Assembly (NCBI GenBank): GCA_021816765.1
Contig: JAKAXB010000005.1
Location: 1-64,000 of the forward strand
Length of the DNA stretch: 64,000 nt
From: Natronospirales bacterium
Lineage (GTDB): Bacteria; Pseudomonadota; Gammaproteobacteria; Natronospirales; REEB76
Direction: 5' to 3'
A program made the position numbers and the translations under genes. Below are positions 1 to 7,234 of this stretch, piece by piece; the first letter of the stretch is position 1; every line of letters begins with the position of its first letter. Below the pieces are notes generated by a model. The model did not search any database. It saw only the letters and a list, made by a program, of their open reading frames with translations, and was not told the origin of the DNA.

Positions 1-72
1 ATCGTCGGGAAGGTGTTCCTCCGGAAAATGCTTCCGGATCCGATCCCACTGTTCATCGCTCAAACCCTGCAT
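1..72 (-). mobile_element. IS5-type transposase, 5' end only (runs off the window)
   Basis: Reading the minus strand from ATG at 72, 24 codons give MQGLSDEQWDRIRKHFPEEH and then leave the window. A start with L-S-D-x-x-W-x-x-I/L followed by a basic stretch is the usual N-terminus of IS5/IS4-type transposases (the small N-terminal domain ahead of the DDE core). Whether the element is intact lies outside the window. No clear terminal inverted repeat was identified in 73-361, although a 6-base inverted repeat (ACCTGT-TG-ACAGGT, 127-140) is present. The family call rests on a short stretch. Confidence 0.6.
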
Positions 73-361
73 GCATCAAGTATAGACAATGATGCGTGTT
101 TTTCTATTTTGAGATAAGTTCTAGTAACCTGTTGACAGGTATGGGGGCTTTCAGGGGTCACTGAACCTTGAGGACTGCGGGGTCCCGGATTTATTTTCGG
201 CTCCGCGATCCCTGCTTCGTCGAAAGTCCAGGAACACCATCCCCGAGAAGATCACTCGCAATTTTCAGGCACTGTGTAGGAGATAGTAGCCAAGGGTCAT
301 CTACGAGGGGAACGCGAGTCTTTGAGCCGCCGCCCGCGGTGGCTGTGTGGAGCGCATTGTC
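73..361. other. Spacer between transposase fragment and lepB
   Basis: No convincing gene is seen here. The short open frames have no family resemblance and no good ribosome site. The stretch holds a small inverted repeat at 127-140 and would contain the end of the IS element plus the 3' untranslated part of lepB. No U-run terminator for lepB was found. Confidence 0.5.
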
Positions 362-1243
362 TCAATGAATCACGTCCCCAATCCGCCGCCACAGTGCTGC
401 GTTGTGAAACGCGTCAATGTTGAGCCAGACCAGCATGGCTTTGCCCACCAAGTCCCTCTGCGGGACGAATCCCCAGTAACGACTGTCAAAGCTGTCGCCG
501 CGGTTGTCGCCCATGACAAAATATTCCCGGGCGGGTACCGTCCATTCGCCATCGGGCCCTGCCGGATACTCCGAATACGTGTTGGTGAGAATGTCGTTGG
601 CTACCGTGCCGATGTGCTCAGTGCTGAGAGTGGCTCCCCGCACATCGGGGCCGGTATAGGGACCCAGGGGGCGGCTTGGCAGCCTGACCCCGTTGATGAA
701 CAAGGTGCCGTTTTGATAGCGAATGTGGTCTCCCGGCAGGCCAATCACGCGCTTGATGTAATCGGTTCCAGCCGAGTGCCGTACTTCCTGCAGGCCCATC
801 GGGCCGCAGATTGGGTTCTCTGAGCAATACCGCAATGCGGAGCGTTCCGGATAATGGAATACGATGACTTGGCCGCGCTTGGGCTCCCCGATTGAAAGAA
901 TCTTCGTATCCAGCACGGGCAGGCGCAGACCGTAGTCATAGCGGTTGACCAAGATGAAATCCCCCACCAGCAATGTTGGCACCATGGAGCCGGAGGGGAT
1001 GTGGAAAGGCTCCACCAGGAAGGAGCGGATCAGGAGTACCGCCAGCAGCACCGGAAAAAAGGATCGCGCATAGTCCACCCACCAGGGTCCCCGGGGCGTT
1101 TTGCCGCCATCCGGACTGATCCCAGTTGCCGGCGATGGCAGGTGCTCGCGTCGCCGACGGGCAAAAAATACTGCGTCTGCGAGCCATATCAGACCCGTCG
1201 CAAGGGTGATGAATGTCAGTATCGTCTCGAGATCAAAGTTCAT
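362..1243 (-). CDS. lepB: Signal peptidase I
   Basis: This is the membrane-bound serine/lysine leader peptidase that removes signal peptides from exported proteins on the periplasmic side. The 293-residue product has two hydrophobic segments (about residues 8-28 and 60-78). The catalytic serine follows in IPSGSMVPT (Ser86), and the catalytic lysine is in DYIKRVIGLPGD (Lys164). The late box GDNRGDSFDSRYWGFV is also present, so all signature boxes of the family are there. The frame is open further upstream, but the ATG at 1243 has an AGAGAGG site just ahead and gives the normal short cytoplasmic N-terminus. It stands alone rather than next to lepA and rnc, its usual partners in gammaproteobacteria, and it is divergent from the Moco operon. 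Confidence 0.95.
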   Translation of the reverse strand: MNFDLETILTFITLATGLIWLADAVFFARRRREHLPSPATGISPDGGKTPRGPWWVDYARSFFPVLLAVLLIRSFLVEPFHIPSGSMVPTLLVGDFILVNRYDYGLRLPVLDTKILSIGEPKRGQVIVFHYPERSALRYCSENPICGPMGLQEVRHSAGTDYIKRVIGLPGDHIRYQNGTLFINGVRLPSRPLGPYTGPDVRGATLSTEHIGTVANDILTNTYSEYPAGPDGEWTVPAREYFVMGDNRGDSFDSRYWGFVPQRDLVGKAMLVWLNIDAFHNAALWRRIGDVIH

Positions 1244-1369
1244 GAGGCCTCTCTTTGATGTGTTTGAGATGCGCAGGCAGGTACAGTTCCGCATTTTCTC
1301 AGGAGAGTCCCGGACTCGGCAAATGCGGCCGAGCATCTGCAGATGCAACAGACTCTTCAAACGGACGAG

Positions 1370-1398
1370 TTGGCTACTTGCAAGCGGGGGCATAGAAT
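1370..1398 (+). promoter_or_regulatory. Candidate sigma-70 promoter for the moaA operon
   Basis: TTGGCT at 1370-1375 and TAGAAT at 1393-1398 are separated by exactly 17 bases. Initiation would fall near 1405, which excludes the upstream in-frame ATG at 1343. It makes the ATG at 1406 essentially leaderless and leaves the GTG at 1430, with GGAG at 1421-1424, as the best start. The call comes from sequence match alone. Confidence 0.4.
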
Positions 1399-1429
1399 CA
1401 GGCTCATGCTTCAAACCGCTGGAGCGAGG

Positions 1430-2452
1430 GTGCGCCAAGCCGCGCCACCGCTGGATACCTTGTCACGCCCGCTCCGGGATCTGCGGATTTCGGTGACGGA
1501 CCGCTGCAATTTCCGCTGCCCCTATTGCATGCCGCAGGAGGTATTCGGTCCCGGCCATCCGTTCCTGCCGCGCGCGGCGATCCTCAGTTATGAGGAGATT
1601 GCGCGGCTGGCGCGCATTTTTGTCCGGCTTGGCGCGGTGAAAATCCGCCTGACGGGCGGGGAGCCTCTGCTCAGGCGCGATCTCGATACGCTGATTACCC
1701 GGCTTGCCGCCATCGAGGGCATCAGGGATATCAGCCTCACGACCAACGGCTCGCTTCTCGACGCGGCCAAGGCGCGTGCGCTCAAGGCGGCGGGGCTGGA
1801 CCGCGTGACCGTCAGCCTGGATGCGCTGGATCAGCCGACCTTCACGGCCATGAGTGATTCCCGGTTGCCGGTTTCACGGGTGCTGGATGCCATCACCGCG
1901 GCCGGGGACGCGGGTCTTGCCCCGGTCAAGGTGAACATGGTGGTGCGCCGGGGGCTGAACGAGGCGAGCATCGTGCCGCTGGCCGAGCGTTTCCGCCACA
2001 CTGGAATCATCGTGCGTTTTATCGAGTACATGGATGTGGGTCAGAGCAACGGCTGGCGGCTCGATGATGTGGTGCCGGCCAGCAGCATCCTTGCACAGCT
2101 TGGATCGCGTTGGCCGCTGGAACCGGCGCCGCCCCGGCATGCCGGCGAAGTGGCGCAGACCTGGCGCTACCGCGACGGCGGCGGGGAAATCGGTATCATC
2201 GCTTCCGTGACGCAGCCGTTCTGCGGCGGCTGCAACCGCGCGCGCCTGTCGAGTGATGGCAAACTGTTTACCTGCCTGTTCGCGGCGGAAGGACTGGATC
2301 TGCGCGCGCTGTTGCGCGCGGAGGCCGATGACGGGGCGATCACGGCAGCGATCCACGGCGGCTGGACGCAGCGCGTGGACCGCTACTCGGAGCTGCGCGC
2401 CCGCGCCACCGCCAAGCGTTCCAAGATCGAGATGTCCTACATTGGGGGCTGA
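1430..2452 (+). CDS. moaA: GTP 3',8-cyclase (molybdenum cofactor synthesis step 1)
   Basis: This radical-SAM enzyme converts GTP to 3',8-cyclo-H2GTP, the first step to cyclic pyranopterin monophosphate. The N-terminal 4Fe-4S site is CNFRCPYC (Cys26, Cys30, Cys33 from the GTG start), followed by the SAM-binding LTGGEPLLRRD. The C-terminal cluster is CGGCNRARLSSDGKLFTC, and the chain ends in the family's Gly-Gly tail needed for activity. The GTG at 1430 is preferred over in-frame ATGs at 1343 and 1406 because of its GGAG site and the promoter position; the product is then 340 residues, the normal size. It leads a five-gene operon with moaD one base downstream. Confidence 0.93.
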   Translation: MRQAAPPLDTLSRPLRDLRISVTDRCNFRCPYCMPQEVFGPGHPFLPRAAILSYEEIARLARIFVRLGAVKIRLTGGEPLLRRDLDTLITRLAAIEGIRDISLTTNGSLLDAAKARALKAAGLDRVTVSLDALDQPTFTAMSDSRLPVSRVLDAITAAGDAGLAPVKVNMVVRRGLNEASIVPLAERFRHTGIIVRFIEYMDVGQSNGWRLDDVVPASSILAQLGSRWPLEPAPPRHAGEVAQTWRYRDGGGEIGIIASVTQPFCGGCNRARLSSDGKLFTCLFAAEGLDLRALLRAEADDGAITAAIHGGWTQRVDRYSELRARATAKRSKIEMSYIGG

Positions 2453-2453
2453 C

Positions 2454-2723
2454 GTGACCCGGCCTGCAGAGAATATCGCGGTGGTGGTGGAGTGCTGCGG
2501 GGTGCTCGAGGAGTTGTGCGGCGGTTCCGAGTACCGGCTGCGGCTGCCGCGCTTTCCCATCAGCATCGCCGAGCTGATCGAGCGGCTCGCCGCTGAACAG
2601 CCGGCGGCCCGTGAGATGCTCGGCCGCACGGCCTGCGCTGTCGGTGACCACATCGTGAGCCGCGAGCGGCTCCTGCAACGGGGCGAGCGGCTGGTGCTGC
2701 TGCCGCCGGTGAGCGGGGGTTGA
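2454..2723 (+). CDS. moaD: Molybdopterin synthase small (sulfur carrier) subunit
   Basis: This ubiquitin-like protein carries a C-terminal thiocarboxylate that donates sulfur to precursor Z in the MoaD-MoaE synthase. The frame is open far upstream inside moaA, but GTG at 2454, one base after the moaA stop, gives an 89-residue protein of the expected length. It ends in PPVSGG, with the terminal Gly-Gly that MoeB adenylates. The alternating beta pattern and the LLPPVSGG tail match the family. The operon position between moaA and moaE supports the call. An unusual Cys-Cys pair is seen near residue 14. Confidence 0.88.
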   Translation: MTRPAENIAVVVECCGVLEELCGGSEYRLRLPRFPISIAELIERLAAEQPAAREMLGRTACAVGDHIVSRERLLQRGERLVLLPPVSGG

Positions 2724-2726
2724 TGC

Positions 2727-3182
2727 ATGGCGGATAATCTCGCGGGCTGCATCCATCTGACGCGTGCGCCGCTGGATCTCGCGGTACTCCTCGATCTCAG
2801 CCAGGGACTCGAAGATGGAGCGCTTGCCATCTTCGGCGGCACGGTGCGGCGGCATAATGACGGCAAGCAGGTCCGCGCGATCGCCTATTCGGCTTACGCG
2901 CCATTCGCGGAACGCCGGCTGCAGGAGATTGAGGCGCAGGCCGTGGCACGCTGCGGCGCGCGCCTCTGTCTGGTACGCCACCGGCTCGGCGAGCTGAGCA
3001 TCGGCGATCTCTCCGTGCTGGTGGTGGTGCGATCCGAACACCGGGCGGAGGCGTTCGCGGCGGCACGGCACGCCATCGAGGCCATCAAACACAGCGTGCC
3101 GATCTGGAAGCGCGAGGAATACAGCGACGGTACCCACGCCTACGTCATGGGATGCGAACTGCATGAAGAACATCACGGCTAA
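2727..3182 (+). CDS. moaE: Molybdopterin synthase catalytic (large) subunit
   Basis: This is the large subunit of molybdopterin synthase, which converts cyclic pyranopterin monophosphate to molybdopterin with sulfur from MoaD. The 151-residue length is normal. The hallmark VPIWKREEY near residue 125 supplies the two active-site lysine/basic positions, and GALAIFGGTVRRHN is the usual phosphate-binding loop. The start lies 3 bases after moaD. Its last 20 bases overlap the start of the moaC-type gene, so translation of the operon is probably coupled. Confidence 0.93.
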   Translation: MADNLAGCIHLTRAPLDLAVLLDLSQGLEDGALAIFGGTVRRHNDGKQVRAIAYSAYAPFAERRLQEIEAQAVARCGARLCLVRHRLGELSIGDLSVLVVVRSEHRAEAFAAARHAIEAIKHSVPIWKREEYSDGTHAYVMGCELHEEHHG

Positions 3183-4098
3183 ACCGGAAACCCTGCGCTC
3201 GGCGCGTGCCGGCGGTACGCTGTATCTGCCGGCGGAATGCGTCACGCTGTTGCGCGAACGGCGCACCGAGAAGGGCGATGCACTGGAGATCGCGCGCGCC
3301 GCCGCGATGCTGGGTGCGAAGCGCACCTGGGAACTGCTGCCGCTCTGCCATCCCCTGCCGCTCGCCAATGTGCGCGTGGATTACCGTCTCGAAGACGCAG
3401 GCCGGGTGCACATCGAGGTCGAAGTGGAGGTCATCGCCGCCACCGGGGTCGAGATGGAGGCCCTAACGGCGGTCGCGATCGCCGCACTCACGCTCTATGA
3501 CATGCTGAAACCGCATGCCGGCACCGCGCTGCAGATCAGCGACATCCGCCTGCTGGAGAAGCGCGGCGGCAAGTCCCAGTACCGGCGAGCAGCGCAACGT
3601 GCCCTGAGCGCCGCGGTGATCGTGCTTTCCGACACGGTGGCGGCGGGCGGTGCGCAGGATCAGGCCGGCGCGGCGGTCAGGGCGCGGCTTACGGAGGCGG
3701 CTATCGAGGTCAGGGGTTACGAGATACTACCCGATGATCCTGAGAAACTGGGCGTACGCCTCAAGCACTGGCTGGCACTGCACGTGGATCTGCTGCTCAC
3801 CGTCGGCGGCACCGGCGTCGGAGCGCGGGATCGCACCGTGGAGACGGTCACCCCGTTCATCGAACTGGCCCTGCCGGGCATCGTCGAAACGGCGCGCGCT
3901 TACGGCCAGCGGCGCATGCCCTACGCCATGCTGTCGCGCGCGGTGGCCGGCCTGGCCGGCAAAACCCTGCTTTTCACCCTGCCCGGGAGCACGCGCGGCG
4001 CGCTGGAGAGCCTCGAGGCCACGCTGCCGGGTCTCATGCATGTATTTGAGGCGCTGGACGGTACCACCCACGGGCGGGGCGGGCACGGGAACACCTGA
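3163..4098 (+). CDS. MoaC-MoaB/Mog fusion: cyclic pyranopterin synthase plus molybdopterin adenylyltransferase-type domain
   Basis: The 311-residue protein joins two normally separate Moco enzymes. Residues about 1-140 are MoaC, which forms cyclic pyranopterin monophosphate: LLPLCHPLPL, TGVEMEALTAV and YDMLKPHAG carry its active-site His, Glu, Asp and Lys. Residues about 150-300 are a MoaB/Mog domain, with VIVLSDTVAAG, the molybdopterin-binding TVGGTGVGARDRT and TLPGSTRGALESL. The Mog-type domain would adenylylate molybdopterin before MoeA inserts molybdate. The gene overlaps moaE by 20 bases and is one base from moeA. Bifunctional MoaC/MoaB proteins are known elsewhere; the joint is a short Arg/Ala-rich linker with no internal start that looks better. 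Confidence 0.9.
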   Translation: MKNITAKPETLRSARAGGTLYLPAECVTLLRERRTEKGDALEIARAAAMLGAKRTWELLPLCHPLPLANVRVDYRLEDAGRVHIEVEVEVIAATGVEMEALTAVAIAALTLYDMLKPHAGTALQISDIRLLEKRGGKSQYRRAAQRALSAAVIVLSDTVAAGGAQDQAGAAVRARLTEAAIEVRGYEILPDDPEKLGVRLKHWLALHVDLLLTVGGTGVGARDRTVETVTPFIELALPGIVETARAYGQRRMPYAMLSRAVAGLAGKTLLFTLPGSTRGALESLEATLPGLMHVFEALDGTTHGRGGHGNT

Positions 4099-4099
4099 G

Positions 4100-5332
4100 A
4101 TGCGGCGCGACACCGCCACCGCACCCCCGCTGAGCGTCGAGGAGGCCCGCGCCCGCATCCTCGCCAACCTCATGCCGGTGGAAGACACCGAGCTGCTGAG
4201 ACTTTCCGCAGCCAGCGGCCGGGTGCTGGCCGCGGACCTCAGCGCCCGCGAGCCGGTGCCGGGGTTCGCGAATTCCGCCATGGATGGTTATGCGCTGGCG
4301 GCACACAGCCTGCCGCAGAGCGGCGAGCGGCATCTGCGGGTCATTGGCAAGTCGCTGGCGGGGCATCCGCACACCGGTACGGTCGGTGCGGACGAGTGCG
4401 TGCGCATCATGACCGGCGCGATGCTGCCGCCGGGCTGCGACACGGTGATCATGCAGGAAGAGGTGCGCACCGCCGGCGAGGAGATCGTCATAGGCGCCGG
4501 ACACCGGGCGGGCGAGAACGTGCGGCTCCCGGGCGGCGACATACCCGGCGGCAGCCGGGTGCTCAGCGGCGGGCGGCGCCTGCGCCCCGCCGATCTGGGC
4601 GTCATCGCCTCCCTCGGCCTGGCACAGGTGCAGGTGCGCCGCCGGGTACGCGTGGCAGTGTTCGGCACCGGCGATGAATTGCGTGAGCCGGGCACGCCGC
4701 TGGCGCCCGGCCAGATCTACGAACGCAACCGCTATACGCTTGGCGCCTCGCTCGCGAACCTGGGCGCCGAAGTGCGCGATCTCGGCATCGTTCCGGATGA
4801 ACCCGCCGCCATCCGCGCCGCCATGCACCAGACGATGCAGGCCGACGCGGTGTTGACCAGCGGCGGGGTGTCGGTGGGCGACACCGACTACGTGCGGCAG
4901 ATCCTCGGGGAACTGGGCGAGGTCAGGTTCTGGCGCGTGGCCATGAAGCCCGGCAAACCGCTGGCTTTCGGCCGGCTCGGCCGTGCCTGGTTTTTCGGAC
5001 TGCCCGGTAACCCGGTGTCGGCGCTGGTCACGTTTCAGCTGTTTGTCGCGCCGGCGCTGCGAGCACTCGCCGGCGAGGCTTACCGCGAGCCGCTGACGCT
5101 GCGCGCCCGCACCCTGGGCGCGTTCGACAAGCGCCCGGGACGCGCCGAGTTCGCGCGCGGCATGCTGAGACGCGAAGCCGGCGCATGGTTGGTGGAAACG
5201 GCAGGCAGTCAGGATTCGAGTGCGCTGAGCTCCATGAGCCGCGCCGATTGCCTCATCCTGTTGCCGGCCGCAGCCGCGACAGTGCCCGCCGGCAGCGAGG
5301 TCGAGGTCATGCCGCTCGACGCATTGCCTTGA
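4100..5332 (+). CDS. moeA: Molybdopterin molybdenumtransferase
   Basis: MoeA uses adenylylated molybdopterin and molybdate to form the Mo cofactor. The 410 residues show the standard order: VPGFANSAMDGYAL near the N-terminus, IMTGAMLPPGCDTVIMQEE, the MoaB-like domain with FGTGDEL and TSGGVSVGDTDYV, then MKPGKPLAFG and GLPGNPVSALVTF, and a C-terminal beta-barrel. The frame extends upstream through the moaC/mog gene; the ATG at 4100, one base past its stop, gives the usual MoeA start. It is the last gene of the moaADEC/mog-moeA operon and converges on the fdh/mobA operon. Confidence 0.94.
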   Translation: MRRDTATAPPLSVEEARARILANLMPVEDTELLRLSAASGRVLAADLSAREPVPGFANSAMDGYALAAHSLPQSGERHLRVIGKSLAGHPHTGTVGADECVRIMTGAMLPPGCDTVIMQEEVRTAGEEIVIGAGHRAGENVRLPGGDIPGGSRVLSGGRRLRPADLGVIASLGLAQVQVRRRVRVAVFGTGDELREPGTPLAPGQIYERNRYTLGASLANLGAEVRDLGIVPDEPAAIRAAMHQTMQADAVLTSGGVSVGDTDYVRQILGELGEVRFWRVAMKPGKPLAFGRLGRAWFFGLPGNPVSALVTFQLFVAPALRALAGEAYREPLTLRARTLGAFDKRPGRAEFARGMLRREAGAWLVETAGSQDSSALSSMSRADCLILLPAAAATVPAGSEVEVMPLDALP

Positions 5333-5368
5333 CGGGCATGCGTGTAGGTTCCGGATGGTGGACGGTAT

Positions 5369-5707
5369 TCAGGTGTCTTCGCGACGGCTGTTGTGCAGAT
5401 CCACTTCCAGACTCAAGGCGATAAGGCCGCCGTGCCCGTCTGACTGTTTCGCGGCGAGACCCTGCTTGCTCGGGATACGCGCCGAGAGCTCCCGCGCCTG
5501 GGTCTTTGGCAGCCGCAGCCGCAACCCCTTGGCGGCGGTGTCGAGCACCAGCCCCGGCGCATCGTCGTCGAGCGTCACCGTATAGGTGAAGGTCCGATCG
5601 GGTGCGAACGCCGTGGCGGCGCCGATCTCGCCGTGCTCCAGCAGTGTCTCCAATTCGGTGCGACTGAGGCGCACACGGATCATGCCGGGCGCAAGCCGCA
5701 GATTCAC
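5369..5707 (-). CDS. DUF7009-like small protein, last gene of the fdh-fdhD-mobA operon
   Basis: The 112-residue protein is translated from a GTG at 5707 that overlaps the mobA stop (GTGA). It begins VNLRLAPGMIRVRLSRTELE, followed by a Thr/Phe-rich beta section (FTYTVTLDDDA) and ends with an acidic/His tail (SLEVDLHN). The start, length and beta-rich pattern resemble the DUF7009 family of short uncharacterised bacterial proteins; I recognise this by pattern only. No catalytic residues stand out. Tight coupling behind mobA and fdhD suggests a role in formate-dehydrogenase/Moco maturation, which is inference. It converges with moeA across a 36-base gap. Confidence 0.65.
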   Translation of the reverse strand: MNLRLAPGMIRVRLSRTELETLLEHGEIGAATAFAPDRTFTYTVTLDDDAPGLVLDTAAKGLRLRLPKTQARELSARIPSKQGLAAKQSDGHGGLIALSLEVDLHNSRREDT

Positions 5708-6324
5708 GGGGCAGGCACCGCGTCGCAGGCGGCGCGAAACGCCGCCCATTCTTCCGGCGTGTTGAGGCCGGCAAATTCCTGCTCGATTTCGCGCGCCATG
5801 GGCAGCACCCGTGCGTGCAGTCCGCTGCAGAAGGCGTGCAGTGAACGCTCGGCAGCCGGGCGGACGGTATCTTCCATCAAACGATTGAGCTGCGCGCGCA
5901 CGGTTTCGTCGAGCGCGAGCCCGAGGGGCAGCGGATGCTCGGCGTAGTGGCAGGCCCGGATGCCGGGACTGAGCTGCAGTAGGGTGGTAAGAGTCGGTAT
6001 GCTGAGCGCCGGCATATCCACCGGAACGATAAGCAGCCGTATGCTGTCGGGCGTGCCGGCAAGCGTTGTCACCACCGCATGAATTCCGCCGAGCGGTCCG
6101 AGCTCCGGCTGCCGATCCGGCACGCTGGTGTAACCCGTACGCGGCGGTCCGCTGACGAGCACGCGGCACGCGCCGCTTGCCTGCAGCAAGGCCGCCATAT
6201 GCTCCAGCAGGGTCCGGCCGCGATAGGGGAGCATCGCCTTGTCCCGTCCCATGCGCGCGGAGCGCCCGCCGGCGAGCACGATGCCGACAAAGCCGGCGGC
6301 CGTCGGCGCCTGCCAGTGTTTCAC
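5704..6324 (-). CDS. mobA: Molybdenum cofactor guanylyltransferase
   Basis: MobA attaches GMP to Mo-molybdopterin to make the guanine-dinucleotide cofactor used by DMSO-reductase-family enzymes such as the oxidoreductase in this operon. The nucleotide-binding start IVLAGGRSARMGRDKAML (G-G-x-S-x-R-M-G-x-D-K) and the metal-binding VPVDMPAL are present. The frame is open well upstream, but the GTG at 6324 overlaps the fdhD stop (GTGA) and gives a normal 206-residue protein. Its own stop overlaps the next gene's start in the same way. Confidence 0.92.
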   Translation of the reverse strand: MKHWQAPTAAGFVGIVLAGGRSARMGRDKAMLPYRGRTLLEHMAALLQASGACRVLVSGPPRTGYTSVPDRQPELGPLGGIHAVVTTLAGTPDSIRLLIVPVDMPALSIPTLTTLLQLSPGIRACHYAEHPLPLGLALDETVRAQLNRLMEDTVRPAAERSLHAFCSGLHARVLPMAREIEQEFAGLNTPEEWAAFRAACDAVPAP

Positions 6325-7223
6325 GTCCCCTCCGGCCAGCGGATGCGTTCGGCGCCGCTGTACACGTTGAAGCGCCCCTCGCGCAGGAAACCCACCAGGG
6401 TCACGCCGTAACGGCGCGCGAGCTCCACCGCGAGACTTGAAGGTGCGCCGACCGAGGCGAGAAACGGGATACCGGCGAGTATCGATTTGTGCACCAGCTC
6501 GAAGGCCGCCCGTCCGCTGAACAGCACCACCGAGTCGGAAGCGGGCAGGCGTCGTTCGAGCAGCAGCGTGCCCACGAGCTTGTCGGTGGCATTGTGACGC
6601 CCCACGTCTTCCCGCTGTACCAGCAGGCGTCCCTGAAGGTCGAACAGGGCGCTGGCGTGCAAACCGCCGGTGCGGGCGAACAGAGACTGGGATTTTTCGA
6701 GACTGCGGCGCATGCCGAACAGCGTCTCGGGTTCGAGCAGGAATTCCCCCCGCGGTTTCCTCGGGCAGGAGGTTTGCACCCAATCGAGTGCGGCTTTGCC
6801 GCAGATGCCGCAGCTTGCAGACGTGAAAACATGCCGCGAGAGGCGTTCGGCGTCGAAGCTGACCTGCGGCGCCAGATATACCGTGACGATGTTGTATTGC
6901 TGATCTTCCTCGACGTCGGTGCAATAGCCGATGCGCGCGACCTCGTCGGCGCTGTGCAACGCTCCCTCGGCATGCAGGAAGCCGGCCGCAAGTTCGAAAT
7001 CGTGGCCGGGAGTGCGCATCGTGACCGCGATGGAATGCTGTTTCCAGCCGTCCGCCGCCGGCACCCGCACGCGGATTTCCATGGGCTCTTCGCCCGCGAC
7101 CTCGTCGCTCCGGTCCTCACGCCTGGCATCCTGCAAGTGCGCGATCCGCACGCGCTCGATGGAGCGGCCGCGCTTCACCCGCGACCGGTCCAGCGCAAGA
7201 ATCTCATCCAGCACCGGGTCCAT
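6321..7223 (-). CDS. fdhD: Formate dehydrogenase accessory sulfurtransferase
   Basis: FdhD carries sulfur from a cysteine desulfurase to the bis-MGD cofactor of formate dehydrogenases, which is essential for activity. The 300-residue protein has the conserved TPGHDFELAAGFL segment, the sulfur-carrying Cys pair in SASCGICGKAA, and the REDVGRHNATDKLVG box with the C-terminal GRAAFELVHKS. It lies 11 bases downstream of the oxidoreductase gene, which is therefore its likely client, and its stop overlaps the mobA start. Confidence 0.95.
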   Translation of the reverse strand: MDPVLDEILALDRSRVKRGRSIERVRIAHLQDARREDRSDEVAGEEPMEIRVRVPAADGWKQHSIAVTMRTPGHDFELAAGFLHAEGALHSADEVARIGYCTDVEEDQQYNIVTVYLAPQVSFDAERLSRHVFTSASCGICGKAALDWVQTSCPRKPRGEFLLEPETLFGMRRSLEKSQSLFARTGGLHASALFDLQGRLLVQREDVGRHNATDKLVGTLLLERRLPASDSVVLFSGRAAFELVHKSILAGIPFLASVGAPSSLAVELARRYGVTLVGFLREGRFNVYSGAERIRWPEGT

Positions 7224-7234
7224 GGATCTCCGAT

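Noticed and set aside
6325-6924. Long N-terminal extension of mobA
   Set aside because: It is antisense-free but out-of-frame fdhD sequence; GTG 6324 coupled to the fdhD stop gives the normal MobA start.
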